NCBI RefSeq assembly: GCF_003584565.2
Contig: NZ_CP031010.1
Coordinates: 806,001 to 870,000, forward strand
DNA from: Alteromonas sp. RKMC-009
GTDB taxonomy: Bacteria > Pseudomonadota > Gammaproteobacteria > Enterobacterales > Alteromonadaceae
DNA length: 64,000 bases
Direction: 5' to 3'
This document shows, in pieces, positions 19,458-28,317 of the stretch. The notes under the pieces were generated by a model that did no database searches, was not told the origin of the DNA, and was given only the letters and a program-made list of their open reading frames with translations. The translations under genes were made by a program, and so were the position numbers. Numbering within the stretch: the stretch's first letter is position 1; each line of letters starts with the position of its first letter.

Positions 19458-21857
19458 ATGCATACTCCCTCTCTTATCGCTGTTGCTATGATGACAGCAT
19501 TCAGCAGCGCCGCACTGGCCACTACTATAACCGGTAAAGTCACAGATCAAGCCGGCGCTCCCGTTGCAGGAGCAGAAGTCTCAGTAGAAGGTTCAAGGCG
19601 CGTAGTCTATACCGACGAAAATGGCATTTATTCAATGGATAATGTCACCGCTCAAGACGTCCATATTCATGTGGCAACGCCGAAATATCTGCATGGTGAT
19701 AAAGATTTAGGTCCTGTTTCTGAAGACCAGCAGGTTAACTTTACGCTTCTGCCAGCTTCCATTGAAAACATCACGGTAACCGCTACCGCTATGCAAACTT
19801 CTGTACTGGAAAGCGTGACGCCGGTATCGGTTATCAGCGCTGAAGAACTGCGCAGAAAACAACAGCCGACTTTGGGTGAAACGCTGAAAACCGTTCCGGG
19901 TGTGCATTCCAGTTACTTCGGACCAGTCTCAAGCAGTCCGGTCATTCGTGGTGCCGGTGGTCCGCGGGTTAAAATTGTGCAGAACGGCCTGGATGTATCT
20001 GATGTATCACGAATTGGTCCTGATCATAACGTAGCGGCCAGCACGTCCAGTGCCACTCAGGTGGAAGTACTGCGCGGTCCTGCCACATTACAATATGGCT
20101 CCGGCGCGATCGGCGGTGTGGTCAACGTGGTTGACAAACGTATTCCTCAGGAAATGCCATACGGCACAGAAGGGGAAGCAGAAATGCGTTATTCCACTGT
20201 GGACAACGGTAAGTTCGGTAAGGTGGACGTGACCACCGGAACCGGCAATGTGGCATTTCACTTCGATGGTTTCAAACGCAAAACCGATGACGTGGATATT
20301 CCCGGCTACTCAGAGGCTGAGCCGGATGATGATGCCACCTTCGGCACACTGGCCAGTACAGATATGGATACAACCGACTTCAATGCCGGTATCAGCTATG
20401 TAAAGGATGAAGGCTTCTTCGGCTTTTCTGTAGAAAAACTGGATAACCTGTATGGCGTGCCCGGTCATCATCACCACCACGAAGAAGAAGAGGAAGCGGC
20501 AGAAGAAGAAGGCGCAGAAGAAGGTACCAAAATTGATGTGGATATGACCCGCTATCAACTGGCGGGTGAATGGCATTCGCCCACTGCCGGCATTGATAAC
20601 ATCCGGTTCTCTGCTGCTTATACAGACTACACCCACGTTGAAATTGAAGATGGCGAAATTGGTACGCAATTTAATAATGAAGGCGTGAATGCCAAGCTGA
20701 CGATTGCCCATACCGGTATTGCCGGATGGCATGGTGTATTTGGTTTCCAGCTGACGGACAGCGATTACGAAGCGATTGGTGAAGAAGCATTTTCCCCGCC
20801 AACCAGCACAGATACACAAGCTGTTTTTCTGATTGAACAGAAGAAAGTGGGCGACGTGACTTTTGAGTTGGGTGGTCGTCTGGAGCAAACCTCCTACGAT
20901 GCAGATGACGCTGAAGTAGAACTTCATGTGGAGCATCTTGATGAAGAAGAGCATGAGGAAGAGGAAGAACATGAAGAAGAGGCTATGGTCTTCAATTTCC
21001 CTGACTATGACTTCACCAGTGTTTCGGTTTCTGCCGGTGCAAACTGGGAGTATCAGCCGGGTTACTCTGCCGCACTGACATTATCCCGTAATGAACGTGC
21101 GCCAAGTCAGCAGGAATTGTTCTCCGGTGGTCAGCACATTGCGACCCGGACTTATGAAGTCGGGTTGGTGTATCAACTGGATGATGAAGGTGAGTTATCT
21201 GACACGCTCAGAAGTGTAGATGAAGAAGTCAGTACCAACCTGGATCTCACATTCCGTAAATTCAGCGGCAACTGGGGTTACACTGCGTCACTGTTCTACA
21301 ACCAGGTAGACAACTACATTTATGAAAGTGGTACAGGCCTGATTGCTGTAACCGAAGAGCATGAACACGGGGAAGAAGGGGCAGAAGAGGAAGGTCATGA
21401 GGAAGAGGGCACGCCGGTGTACTACTTCCGGCAATCCGATGCTGACTTATACGGTATGGAAGCCGAGGTGTTCTACAACATTACCGGTGAATGGCGTGTG
21501 GATTTATATGGTGACTACATTCGTGCCAAACTGGATAACGAAGACTTGCCACGCATTCCGCCTTTGCGTATCGGCTCGTCAATCCGTTATCAGGGGCAAT
21601 CACTTTCCGGTGAAGTGGGTGTGGAATGGTATGACGACCAAACCCGTACTGCACCGTATGAAACTGCAACTGATGGCTACACCTTGCTGAACGCCAGTGT
21701 TGAATATGACATCGCATCTGCCGGGGTGGACTGGGTGCTCTTCGCTACTGCAGACAACATCACAGACGAAGAGGCCCGTGTACACACGTCGTTCCTGAAA
21801 GACTTAGCGCCGCTGCCCGGCCGCAACTTCTCGGTGGGTGTAAGAGCCGTGTTTTAA
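19458..21857 (+). CDS. TonB-dependent receptor, His/Glu-rich (zinc-type)
   Basis: A 799-aa outer-membrane receptor. Signal peptide to about residue 21 (ALA|TT); a carboxypeptidase-regulatory-like domain about 24-100 (TITGKVTDQAGAPVAGAEV); the plug about 110-230 (GVHSSYFGPV, VIRGAGGPRVKI, VEVLRGPATLQYGSGAIGGVVNV); a beta-barrel to a terminal Phe (GVRAVF). Three loops are His/Glu-rich: about 335-357 (HHHHHEEEEEAAEEEG), 493-512 (HEEEEEHEEEA) and 632-652 (EEHEHGEEGAEEEG). Such loops occur in ZnuD-type zinc receptors. Two candidate Zur boxes upstream agree. A role in zinc capture is inferred; another metal complex is possible. Confidence 0.88.
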   Translation: MHTPSLIAVAMMTAFSSAALATTITGKVTDQAGAPVAGAEVSVEGSRRVVYTDENGIYSMDNVTAQDVHIHVATPKYLHGDKDLGPVSEDQQVNFTLLPASIENITVTATAMQTSVLESVTPVSVISAEELRRKQQPTLGETLKTVPGVHSSYFGPVSSSPVIRGAGGPRVKIVQNGLDVSDVSRIGPDHNVAASTSSATQVEVLRGPATLQYGSGAIGGVVNVVDKRIPQEMPYGTEGEAEMRYSTVDNGKFGKVDVTTGTGNVAFHFDGFKRKTDDVDIPGYSEAEPDDDATFGTLASTDMDTTDFNAGISYVKDEGFFGFSVEKLDNLYGVPGHHHHHEEEEEAAEEEGAEEGTKIDVDMTRYQLAGEWHSPTAGIDNIRFSAAYTDYTHVEIEDGEIGTQFNNEGVNAKLTIAHTGIAGWHGVFGFQLTDSDYEAIGEEAFSPPTSTDTQAVFLIEQKKVGDVTFELGGRLEQTSYDADDAEVELHVEHLDEEEHEEEEEHEEEAMVFNFPDYDFTSVSVSAGANWEYQPGYSAALTLSRNERAPSQQELFSGGQHIATRTYEVGLVYQLDDEGELSDTLRSVDEEVSTNLDLTFRKFSGNWGYTASLFYNQVDNYIYESGTGLIAVTEEHEHGEEGAEEEGHEEEGTPVYYFRQSDADLYGMEAEVFYNITGEWRVDLYGDYIRAKLDNEDLPRIPPLRIGSSIRYQGQSLSGEVGVEWYDDQTRTAPYETATDGYTLLNASVEYDIASAGVDWVLFATADNITDEEARVHTSFLKDLAPLPGRNFSVGVRAVF

Positions 21858-21952
21858 GTCCCTGGCATGCCGGCATGGTGATGTGTGTGTTCGTGTAGTA
21901 ACTGAATCTGTCAGTTTGCTGCGTGAAGCCGGGCCGGCGAGACGCTATACTG

Positions 21953-21988
21953 ACTCCCGTTATGGTTTTCCATTGCGGGAGTTTTTTT
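21953..21988 (+). terminator. Intrinsic terminator of the TonB receptor
   Basis: The arms ACTCCCG and CGGGAGT are separated by 16 nt and followed by seven T residues, about 100 bp after the receptor stop. The T tract runs into the start region of the next gene. Confidence 0.8.
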
Positions 21989-22004
21989 GTTAAAGGGCAC
22001 ATCT

Positions 22005-22520
22005 TTGATTCTTTCTACATCGCGGCTGCGTCTGCGCAAGCCGGTGGCAGATGATCGCAACTGGATTTTTGCGTTAAATCACGATCCTCTGTGGCTTCGC
22101 TTCATTGGAAACCGGGGCGTCCATACACTTAAAGATGCGAACCGGTATATTGATAATGCGCTGGTGCATTTTGAAAATCATGGCTATGGCCTGTTTGCCG
22201 TAGAAGATAAATTAACCGGTAAACCGTTGGGGATGTGTGGTTTGATAAACCGCGGTATTTTCAGTGCGCCTGATTTAGGATTCGCCTTGCTGCCGCAAGC
22301 CCGCGGGCAGGGGATAGGTGGCGAAGCCGGTGAAGCGGTTATCAGCTATGCCAGAGACACCCTTGGCGTGAATTACCTCACTGCGATGACTCATGCTGAT
22401 AATACGGATTCTCAGAAACTGTTAATGAATCTGGGCTTTAAGAAGCGGGGCAATCTGTTTATGTCAGGTGTCTTTGCGCAACATTTTTTCTGGCTGGATT
22501 TAAAAACGCGGCAGCGCTGA
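22005..22520 (+). CDS. RimJ/RimL-type GNAT acetyltransferase
   Basis: A GNAT protein of about 171 aa. It opens ILSTSRLRLRKPVADD and has GMCGLINRG and the acetyl-CoA loop LLPQARGQGIGGEAGEAVI, followed by MTHADNTDSQKLLMNLGF typical of RimJ/RimL relatives. No ATG precedes these motifs. A TTG at 22005 has AAAGGG 7 nt upstream and is preferred over the TTG at 21987, which lies in the preceding terminator's T tract. The acceptor is unknown. Confidence 0.82.
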   Translation: MILSTSRLRLRKPVADDRNWIFALNHDPLWLRFIGNRGVHTLKDANRYIDNALVHFENHGYGLFAVEDKLTGKPLGMCGLINRGIFSAPDLGFALLPQARGQGIGGEAGEAVISYARDTLGVNYLTAMTHADNTDSQKLLMNLGFKKRGNLFMSGVFAQHFFWLDLKTRQR

Positions 22521-22549
22521 ATTTACGCGCTGCCACAGCGTCAGCTTTT

Positions 22550-23149
22550 TTACACCGCCGGAAGTAAAGTGACAGATTTCAAAATGATGGGCTCTTTAGG
22601 GGAATTCGGTTCACCCAGTGCAGGCTGATAGTCCAGCTCTACTTCCATCATTTTTTCCACAACAGCTTCGCCTTCCACAATCATACCAAACACGCTGTAA
22701 CCCCAGTCTCTGCCGGGGTCAAGGTTGGTATTGTCATTCATGTTAAAGAAGAACTGTCGTGTCGCTGAATGCGGGTCGTTCTGACGTGCCATGGAAACCG
22801 TGTACATTTTGTTGCTCATGCCACTGCCGGATTCGTTGAAAATCGTGCCGTAATCCGGCTTTTCATCAAACTCAGCATTGTAACCGCCACCCTGGACAAT
22901 ATAGCCGGGTACAACACGGTGGAAGATGGTGCCGTTATAGCTTTTCTTATCAACGTAACGCAGGAAGTTATTCACGGTGATAGGCGCACGGCGGCGGTAC
23001 AGTTCGACGACAAAATCGCCCATTGTGGTTTCCATTTTCACCCGCGGGTAATAATTGTCCGGCTGAATTTGTGAGCCGTCATCTTTTGGTTTTGCTGCAA
23101 TAACCGGAGTGGTTACGACAACTAAAGCCAGCAGCAAAGCACGCAGCAT
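22550..23149 (-). CDS. ppiA: Periplasmic cyclophilin-type peptidylprolyl isomerase
   Basis: A 199-aa cyclophilin with a signal peptide (MLRALLLALVVVTTPVIA|AK). The catalytic features are FHRVVPGYIVQGG, the Arg/Phe of ARQNDPHSATRQFFFN, and FGMIVEGEAVVEKM. It isomerises X-Pro bonds in the periplasm. Its gene starts 12 bp after the rlmG stop on the same strand, so the two are probably co-transcribed. Confidence 0.9.
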   Translation of the reverse strand: MLRALLLALVVVTTPVIAAKPKDDGSQIQPDNYYPRVKMETTMGDFVVELYRRRAPITVNNFLRYVDKKSYNGTIFHRVVPGYIVQGGGYNAEFDEKPDYGTIFNESGSGMSNKMYTVSMARQNDPHSATRQFFFNMNDNTNLDPGRDWGYSVFGMIVEGEAVVEKMMEVELDYQPALGEPNSPKEPIILKSVTLLPAV

Positions 23150-23161
23150 AGCATTCTCCCT

Positions 23162-24355
23162 TTAGCGTTTTGCACAACTTAAAATAACAAACTTCTGATG
23201 GCTGGCAACTTGCGTTACGCCACCAAACAAGCGCTTTAATTTAACATGGTAATCGAGATGGCGGTTACCCACCACCACCAGATGTCCGCCTCTGGCCAGA
23301 CTGGCTTTGGAATCTGAAAACATTTGCCAGGCAATGTGGTCGGTTATCGCGTTCTGCTGATGAAATGGCGGGTTGCAGAACACTTTACTGAATCCGCCCT
23401 CTTCAGCCTGTTTCAAGGCGTCAAGGCAGTTCGATGGCACAAATTCACATTGCGCCAGTTGTTCAGGAAAGTTTTCTGCCACGTTTTGTCTGGCTGAGGC
23501 CAGCGCCATGAATGACTCATCAACAAAGGTGATCCGCGCCTGTGGTGCCAGTGCCAGCGCGTTCAGACCTAAAATGCCGTTACCGCAACCAAGATCAATA
23601 ACCCGTTCGTTGTTGGTCACGTTCATATGATCAATCATGAACCTTGCCCCGATGTCTAAAGAGCGTCCGGAGAATACATTGGCATGGTTGGAAAGTGTCA
23701 GCGTTACGCCGTTCTGGCTTTTCGCTGTCCAGCGCACCGGATAAGGAGACTTTACGGGCTTTTTCAGTATCGCTTCATCCGGCTTTGCAAAAATAAGGCG
23801 GGATTTTTTCTTTGCCAGTGAAGTGGTGGTGTGACCGGTGTATTTCTCAAACAGCTCCAGCACATTTTTCGTAATGGCCTTCACTTTCGCACCGGCCACA
23901 ATACGAGTTTCAGGGGTAATGACTTCCTGCAACATAATCAACTGATGTTCCAGCAACGCAAGAGTGCGGGGTATCTTTATAATCACCGTTTGCGGCTTTT
24001 CTGGCAACGGAGCAAGGCAATCAGCAGCTTTCAATGGTGAGGCTACCAGTCCGTTGTCATCCAGTGTGGCGGCAATATTATTACCTTTCAGGTTGTCAGC
24101 CAGCGAGCGGTGAGCAATCCATGAATCTGAAATCCAGCAGGGATTATGACTGGCATACCAGCAGCCCAGGGTGCCGAAGTCATCATTAAATATGATACAT
24201 TTGCCGGGGCCTTCAGGAGCTTCTGAGGCAAGATAGTCGATAATCAATTCATCGGCGCTGTCCCAGGCCTGTAAACTGATATGCTGATGTTTTGCCGGGT
24301 GGCGTATTAAGTTCAGTTCGCGGTCGCGAAAGACAAAGGCTGTGTTGTCGCTCAT
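23162..24355 (-). CDS. rlmG: 23S rRNA (guanine1835-N2)-methyltransferase RlmG
   Basis: A 397-aa RlmG/RsmC-type methyltransferase with a degenerate N-terminal MTase-like half (LQAWDSADELIIDYLASE, IIFNDDFGTLG, IKIPRTLALLEHQL, IVAGAKVK) and an active C-terminal half (DLGCGNGILGLNAL for SAM, FCNPPFHQ as the NPPF catalytic motif). RlmG and RsmC are close relatives; the N-terminal resemblance to E. coli RlmG (378 aa) decides the call. It is divergent from the alkB-like gene with a 26-bp gap. Confidence 0.9.
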   Translation of the reverse strand: MSDNTAFVFRDRELNLIRHPAKHQHISLQAWDSADELIIDYLASEAPEGPGKCIIFNDDFGTLGCWYASHNPCWISDSWIAHRSLADNLKGNNIAATLDDNGLVASPLKAADCLAPLPEKPQTVIIKIPRTLALLEHQLIMLQEVITPETRIVAGAKVKAITKNVLELFEKYTGHTTTSLAKKKSRLIFAKPDEAILKKPVKSPYPVRWTAKSQNGVTLTLSNHANVFSGRSLDIGARFMIDHMNVTNNERVIDLGCGNGILGLNALALAPQARITFVDESFMALASARQNVAENFPEQLAQCEFVPSNCLDALKQAEEGGFSKVFCNPPFHQQNAITDHIAWQMFSDSKASLARGGHLVVVGNRHLDYHVKLKRLFGGVTQVASHQKFVILSCAKR

Positions 24356-24381
24356 GGTAACGTTAATCGGGTTCCGGATTT

Positions 24382-25035
24382 ATGCAATTTTCACTATTCG
24401 ATGATGGCTGTAACGCCGGCGCTGCGCCTCAGAAACTGGCGTTACCCGGCGCGGATGTTACTTACATACCGGGCTGGCTCGGGCCGGATGATGCTGACGC
24501 GTTGTACGCATCGCTGGCCTCATCGTTAAACTGGTCACAGGATACCATTAAACTGTTTGGTAAGCCGGTTAAAATTCCGCGTCTGCAAGCCTGGTACGGG
24601 GATGCTGTCAGCGAGTATTCCTACTCCGGCCTGACGATGGTACCGCGCCCCTGGACCGCTGATCTGCTGGCGTTGAAAACCCGTTGCGAAAATACCGCTG
24701 GTTGCAAGTTTAATAGTGTGCTGGCGAACTGGTACCGGCACGGGCAGGACAGCATGGGCATGCATGCTGATGATGAAAAGGAACTGGGCGTACAGCCGGT
24801 TATTGCATCTGTGACTCTCGGTGAAGCGAGGCCCTTTTTATTTCGTCACCGCAGTGGTGCTCCGTCAGTGAAGGTCAGTCTTGAGCATGGCTCACTGCTA
24901 ATCATGCAGGGAGACACTCAGCGCAACTATCTGCACGGCATCAACAAGACGACCCGGCATGTTGATGGTAGAATTAATCTAACTTTCCGATTTATCTATC
25001 CCGCTGTGCCGGAGCAGAACCCATGCAAAATGTAA
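24382..25035 (+). CDS. alkB: AlkB-type Fe(II)/2-oxoglutarate dioxygenase
   Basis: A 217-aa oxidative demethylase of alkylated DNA bases. Iron ligands H-x-D are in MGMHADDEKELG, the second His is in YLHGINKT, and the 2-oxoglutarate Arg is in INLTFRFI. The pattern HADDEKEL and RINLTFR resembles the ALKBH2/3-like branch rather than classical E. coli AlkB. Its 3' end overlaps bolA by 13 bp, implying coupled translation. Confidence 0.88.
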   Translation: MQFSLFDDGCNAGAAPQKLALPGADVTYIPGWLGPDDADALYASLASSLNWSQDTIKLFGKPVKIPRLQAWYGDAVSEYSYSGLTMVPRPWTADLLALKTRCENTAGCKFNSVLANWYRHGQDSMGMHADDEKELGVQPVIASVTLGEARPFLFRHRSGAPSVKVSLEHGSLLIMQGDTQRNYLHGINKTTRHVDGRINLTFRFIYPAVPEQNPCKM

Positions 25036-25343
25036 AACAGTTTATCGAACAGCAACTTAATGATGCTCTCACACCTGTGTATCTTGAAGTGCTGGATGAA
25101 AGTCATATGCACAACGTACCCGATGGTGCCCAGAGTCATTTCAAAGTAACGGTGGTGTCAGAAGCGTTTGTTGACGTACGTCGGGTGCCCCGTCACCAGA
25201 AGGTGAACGGGTTGCTGGCCGAAGCTTTACAGGGGCCGGTACATGCACTGGCTTTGCACACGTATACCCCTGAAGAATGGGAAGCCAGAGGCGGCAGTGT
25301 AACCCCGTCACCAGATTGCCTGGGTGGCAGTAAGTTGGGATAG
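25023..25343 (+). CDS. bolA: BolA family protein
   Basis: A 106-aa protein with the BolA fold: DESHMHNVPDGAQSHFKVTVVS, the helix-turn region RRVPRHQKVNGLLAEAL and VHALALHTYTPEEWEAR. The His residues could take part in Fe-S/glutaredoxin interactions known for the family. BolA affects morphology and stress responses. It starts inside the alkB-like gene and ends 22 bp before a strong terminator. Confidence 0.93.
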   Translation: MQNVKQFIEQQLNDALTPVYLEVLDESHMHNVPDGAQSHFKVTVVSEAFVDVRRVPRHQKVNGLLAEALQGPVHALALHTYTPEEWEARGGSVTPSPDCLGGSKLG

Positions 25344-25365
25344 TTTTCCATCATTTTTGAAGAGA

Positions 25366-25394
25366 AAAAGAGCACGCAGGTCGTGCTCTTTTTT
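25366..25394 (+). terminator. Intrinsic terminator of alkB-bolA
   Basis: The arms AAAGAGCACG and CGTGCTCTTT, a short loop, then a run of T residues directly after bolA. Confidence 0.93.
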
Positions 25395-25557
25395 GTTTCT
25401 CTTGACCCGCCCGTGCCCCGTCCGGAAGAGGACAGATCTCAAACCGGCGTCCGGTTCTGTCACTTGTCTAAAAATGTTAAACAATAGTTGTAAAATGATA
25501 TCGATGTCATTAATGTAAAGGTTCTAAAGTGGGTGTAACAAATAATTAACTTCTTGC

Positions 25558-25586
25558 AGGCTCAACGGGACCAACGTGTTGAGCCT
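25558..25586 (+). promoter_or_regulatory. Leader hairpin before the Tat-exported isomerase gene
   Basis: The arms AGGCTCAAC and GTTGAGCCT (9 bp, 11-nt loop) are followed by GTTTCTT, 28 bp before the ATG at 25614. The stem ends close to the ribosome site (GAGAGGAAA). It could be a leaky attenuator or a 5' stabiliser. Confidence 0.5.
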
Positions 25587-25613
25587 GTTTCTTACCGGAG
25601 AGAGGAAACAATA

Positions 25614-26570
25614 ATGACTTCGTCACTTACCCGTCGACATTTTCTTAAAGCTGGTCTGGGCGTAGCCGGTGTGCTGGCAGCGCCGGGACTGATGGCCAAC
25701 GCGATGACCGGAGGCTGTAATGCAGCTTCAGGCAGACCTTACGGCGTACAAATGTACATGCTGCGCGACATGTTTGCTAAAGATCCCGCCGGTACAATTA
25801 AAAAACTGGCCGCAGCCGGTTTCAAGCAGCTTGAAATGTTCGGTGTAGGTGGTTCAGTGAATGCAGAAGGCGCGCCGCTGTTCGGTTTAAGCATCGATGA
25901 TATGGCAGATCTCATGGCAGAATATAAGCTGACAGTGCCGTCTGTACATATTAATTCCGACCTGGAAGACATTGAATATATTAAGGAACTGGGCAGCAAA
26001 CTGAATATCGATTACTTCATCGAGCCCATGGCCGGCGAGTTCCTGAATTTCAAAGATGGTAAAGTAAACCTGAACACCCCTTCTTCTGTTGACGAAGTTA
26101 AAGCTATTGCTGCAAGACTGAACAAGCGTGGTCAGACAATGAAAGAGCTTGGCTTTAAATTCGCATATCACAACCATAACTTTGAGTTCGATAAAGTGGA
26201 CGGACAGGTGATTTTCGACATCATGATGGAGAACACCGACCCGGAGCTGGTTAAAATCGAGCTGGATTTAGGTTGGGTGGCTGCAGCCGGTCATGATCCT
26301 GTTGCCATGCTGAATAAATACAAAGGCCGTGTTATCGGCTGTCATATGAAGGATTACGACGGTTCCGTTCCGCTGAGTGACGATCCGCGTATGATTATTC
26401 CTGAGATGTCACGCATCTCAACCCCGGGAGACGGCAAATCAGACTTTGCCGCCATCGTTAAACACCTGAATGAAAATAACGTGAAGTATCGTTACGTAGA
26501 AGTGGATGTAACTGATACGCCGTTTGAAGATGCTGTGCGCGGACTCTGTCATCTGAGTGCGTTAGGTTAA
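25614..26570 (+). CDS. Tat-exported sugar phosphate isomerase/epimerase-like protein
   Basis: A 318-aa protein starting at the ATG at 25614 after GAGAGGAAA. The twin-arginine signal is TRRHFLKAGLGVAGVLAAPG. The rest is an AP-endonuclease-2/IolE-like TIM barrel: FKQLEMFGVGG, FAYHNHNFEF, KIELDLGWVAAAGHDP, GCHMKDYDG and YVEVD carry the metal-binding Glu/His/Asp residues. The family includes xylose-isomerase-like epimerases of unclear substrate. It is followed 28 bp later by a lipoprotein carboxylesterase, so the two probably act on one periplasmic substrate. That is inference. Confidence 0.86.
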   Translation: MTSSLTRRHFLKAGLGVAGVLAAPGLMANAMTGGCNAASGRPYGVQMYMLRDMFAKDPAGTIKKLAAAGFKQLEMFGVGGSVNAEGAPLFGLSIDDMADLMAEYKLTVPSVHINSDLEDIEYIKELGSKLNIDYFIEPMAGEFLNFKDGKVNLNTPSSVDEVKAIAARLNKRGQTMKELGFKFAYHNHNFEFDKVDGQVIFDIMMENTDPELVKIELDLGWVAAAGHDPVAMLNKYKGRVIGCHMKDYDGSVPLSDDPRMIIPEMSRISTPGDGKSDFAAIVKHLNENNVKYRYVEVDVTDTPFEDAVRGLCHLSALG

Positions 26571-26598
26571 CCGTGGATCAGAATAAGGAGCGTTTGTT

Positions 26599-28218
26599 AT
26601 GAAAAAACGGCTGTTTGCGTTGTCTGCTGTTGCAGCAGTAATGTTAAGTGCATGTGGTGAGAAAGTGGCTGAAAGTCCTGCGCCGGTAGCTGAAGATGCA
26701 TCACCGCAGGTAACGGTTAAAAATGGTACGCTGCAGGGCGTTAAAGATGATGATATCCGCGTTTTTAAAGGGATCCCTTACGCAAAACCTCCGGTAGGTG
26801 AAAATCGCTGGCGTTCTCCTCAGCCCGTTGCAGACTGGAACGGTGTGAAAGAAGTGCTGGATTACGGCAACGACTGTATGCAAAAGCCGTTTCCAAGTGA
26901 CGCTGCGCCGCTCGGTAAAGAGCCTGCCGAAGATTGCTTGTACGTGAACGTATGGGCACCGCAGGAAGATGATATCAAGCGTCCTGTGGTTGTGTGGATC
27001 CATGGTGGTGGTTATGTAAACGGTGGCGCATCGCCTGCCACCTACGACGGTAGCGAGTTTGCCCGTGCCGGTGTGATTTTTGTCAGCTTTAACTACCGCC
27101 TTGGCCGTTTTGGTTTCTTCGCACATCCGGCGCTTTCAGCCGCTGAAGAAGGTCCGTTAGGCAACTACGGTTTTGAAGATCAGATAGCCGCCATGCAATG
27201 GGTGAAAGATAACGTGGAAGCTTTCGGTGGCGATAAGAATAATGTCACCATCATGGGCGAATCTGCCGGCGGCGGTTCTGTACACAATCTTATGCAGACA
27301 CCGGGTGCACGGGGCACCTTCCAGCGGGCGATTATTATGTCCGGTGGCGGCCGTTCATTAACCGGCGAGCGCAGCTTAACGGAAGAAGTAAATGGTCAGC
27401 CCTCTGCGGAGCAGATAGGCGTTAATTTCGCTGAAAAGAATGGCATTTCCGGTAATGGCGCAGAAGCGCTGGCTGCTCTGCGGGCATTGCCGGCAGACAA
27501 AGTGGTAGATGGCCTGAATCTGATGGCGCTGTTCCAGCCTCCCGGCGGTGTACCGACGTATGTTGGCGGCCCCATTGCTGATGGTGACATTGTACAGGGC
27601 AGCACCCAGTCATTGCTTGAGCAGGGCAAAGTCGCGAAAGTGCCGGTAATGGTGGGTACGACCAGCCAGGATATCGGATTCAGCATGTTCCCGGATAAAG
27701 AGGCATTGTTCGCCTCATTCGGTGAGTATGCGCAGGCAGCGAAAGATGCCTATGATCCTGAAGGCACCGGTAAATTACAGGATATCGGAGCTGAAGTGGC
27801 ACAGGACCGTATGATGCAGGAGCCTGCAAGGTTTGTTGCAGAGCGTATGACGGACCTGGACGAAAACGTGTACATGTACCGGTATGGTTACGTAGCAGAA
27901 AGTGTCCGTAACGGGAAGGGCGCACCCCATGCCAGTGAGATCCCGTTTTTCTTTAAAACGGCTGACGTGAAGTATCCGGATGCCACTGAGCAGGATCTGA
28001 ATGCCTCTGAACTGGTTTTCGACTACGTGGTGAGCTTTATCGAAAATGGTGACCCGAATGTTTCCCGGTTGCCGGAATGGAAGCCTTATGACAATGAAGC
28101 GCATAACATCATGACGTTCACCATGGACGCTACAGCGGTGCATGGTGAAGACCCGTGGACAGAGCGTCTGGATGTGGTTCAGCGTTCAACCGAAGCGGCT
28201 CAGGCTGCCATGCGTTAA
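26599..28218 (+). CDS. Type B carboxylesterase, lipoprotein
   Basis: A 539-aa alpha/beta hydrolase with a lipobox (LSAC at about residues 17-20), so it is anchored to a membrane by lipid. Carboxylesterase-B marks: GIPYAKPPVGENRW, EDCLYVNVWAP, the oxyanion hole HGGGYVNGG, the nucleophile GESAGGGSV and a late His in GAPHASEIPFFF. It hydrolyses carboxylic esters; the substrate is unknown. It shares a transcript with the upstream isomerase-like gene and has a terminator 28 bp downstream. Confidence 0.88.
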   Translation: MKKRLFALSAVAAVMLSACGEKVAESPAPVAEDASPQVTVKNGTLQGVKDDDIRVFKGIPYAKPPVGENRWRSPQPVADWNGVKEVLDYGNDCMQKPFPSDAAPLGKEPAEDCLYVNVWAPQEDDIKRPVVVWIHGGGYVNGGASPATYDGSEFARAGVIFVSFNYRLGRFGFFAHPALSAAEEGPLGNYGFEDQIAAMQWVKDNVEAFGGDKNNVTIMGESAGGGSVHNLMQTPGARGTFQRAIIMSGGGRSLTGERSLTEEVNGQPSAEQIGVNFAEKNGISGNGAEALAALRALPADKVVDGLNLMALFQPPGGVPTYVGGPIADGDIVQGSTQSLLEQGKVAKVPVMVGTTSQDIGFSMFPDKEALFASFGEYAQAAKDAYDPEGTGKLQDIGAEVAQDRMMQEPARFVAERMTDLDENVYMYRYGYVAESVRNGKGAPHASEIPFFFKTADVKYPDATEQDLNASELVFDYVVSFIENGDPNVSRLPEWKPYDNEAHNIMTFTMDATAVHGEDPWTERLDVVQRSTEAAQAAMR

Positions 28219-28245
28219 CCGTGTTTTCAGCGGTATTTCAACGTA

Positions 28246-28275
28246 AAAGAGCGCATAGAAATGCGCTCTTTTTGT
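28246..28275 (+). terminator. Intrinsic terminator of the carboxylesterase operon
   Basis: The arms AAAGAGCGCAT and ATGCGCTCTTT around AGAA, then further T residues. Confidence 0.93.
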
Positions 28276-28317
28276 TTTCATTATCTGTTTGTTACGCCCG
28301 GGCTTTAAATCAGACCA

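Noticed and set aside
20310..20972. 220-aa minus-strand ORF with Phe/Val-rich runs
   Set aside because: Antisense of the receptor gene; the runs are the reverse complement of its Glu/His codon stretches.
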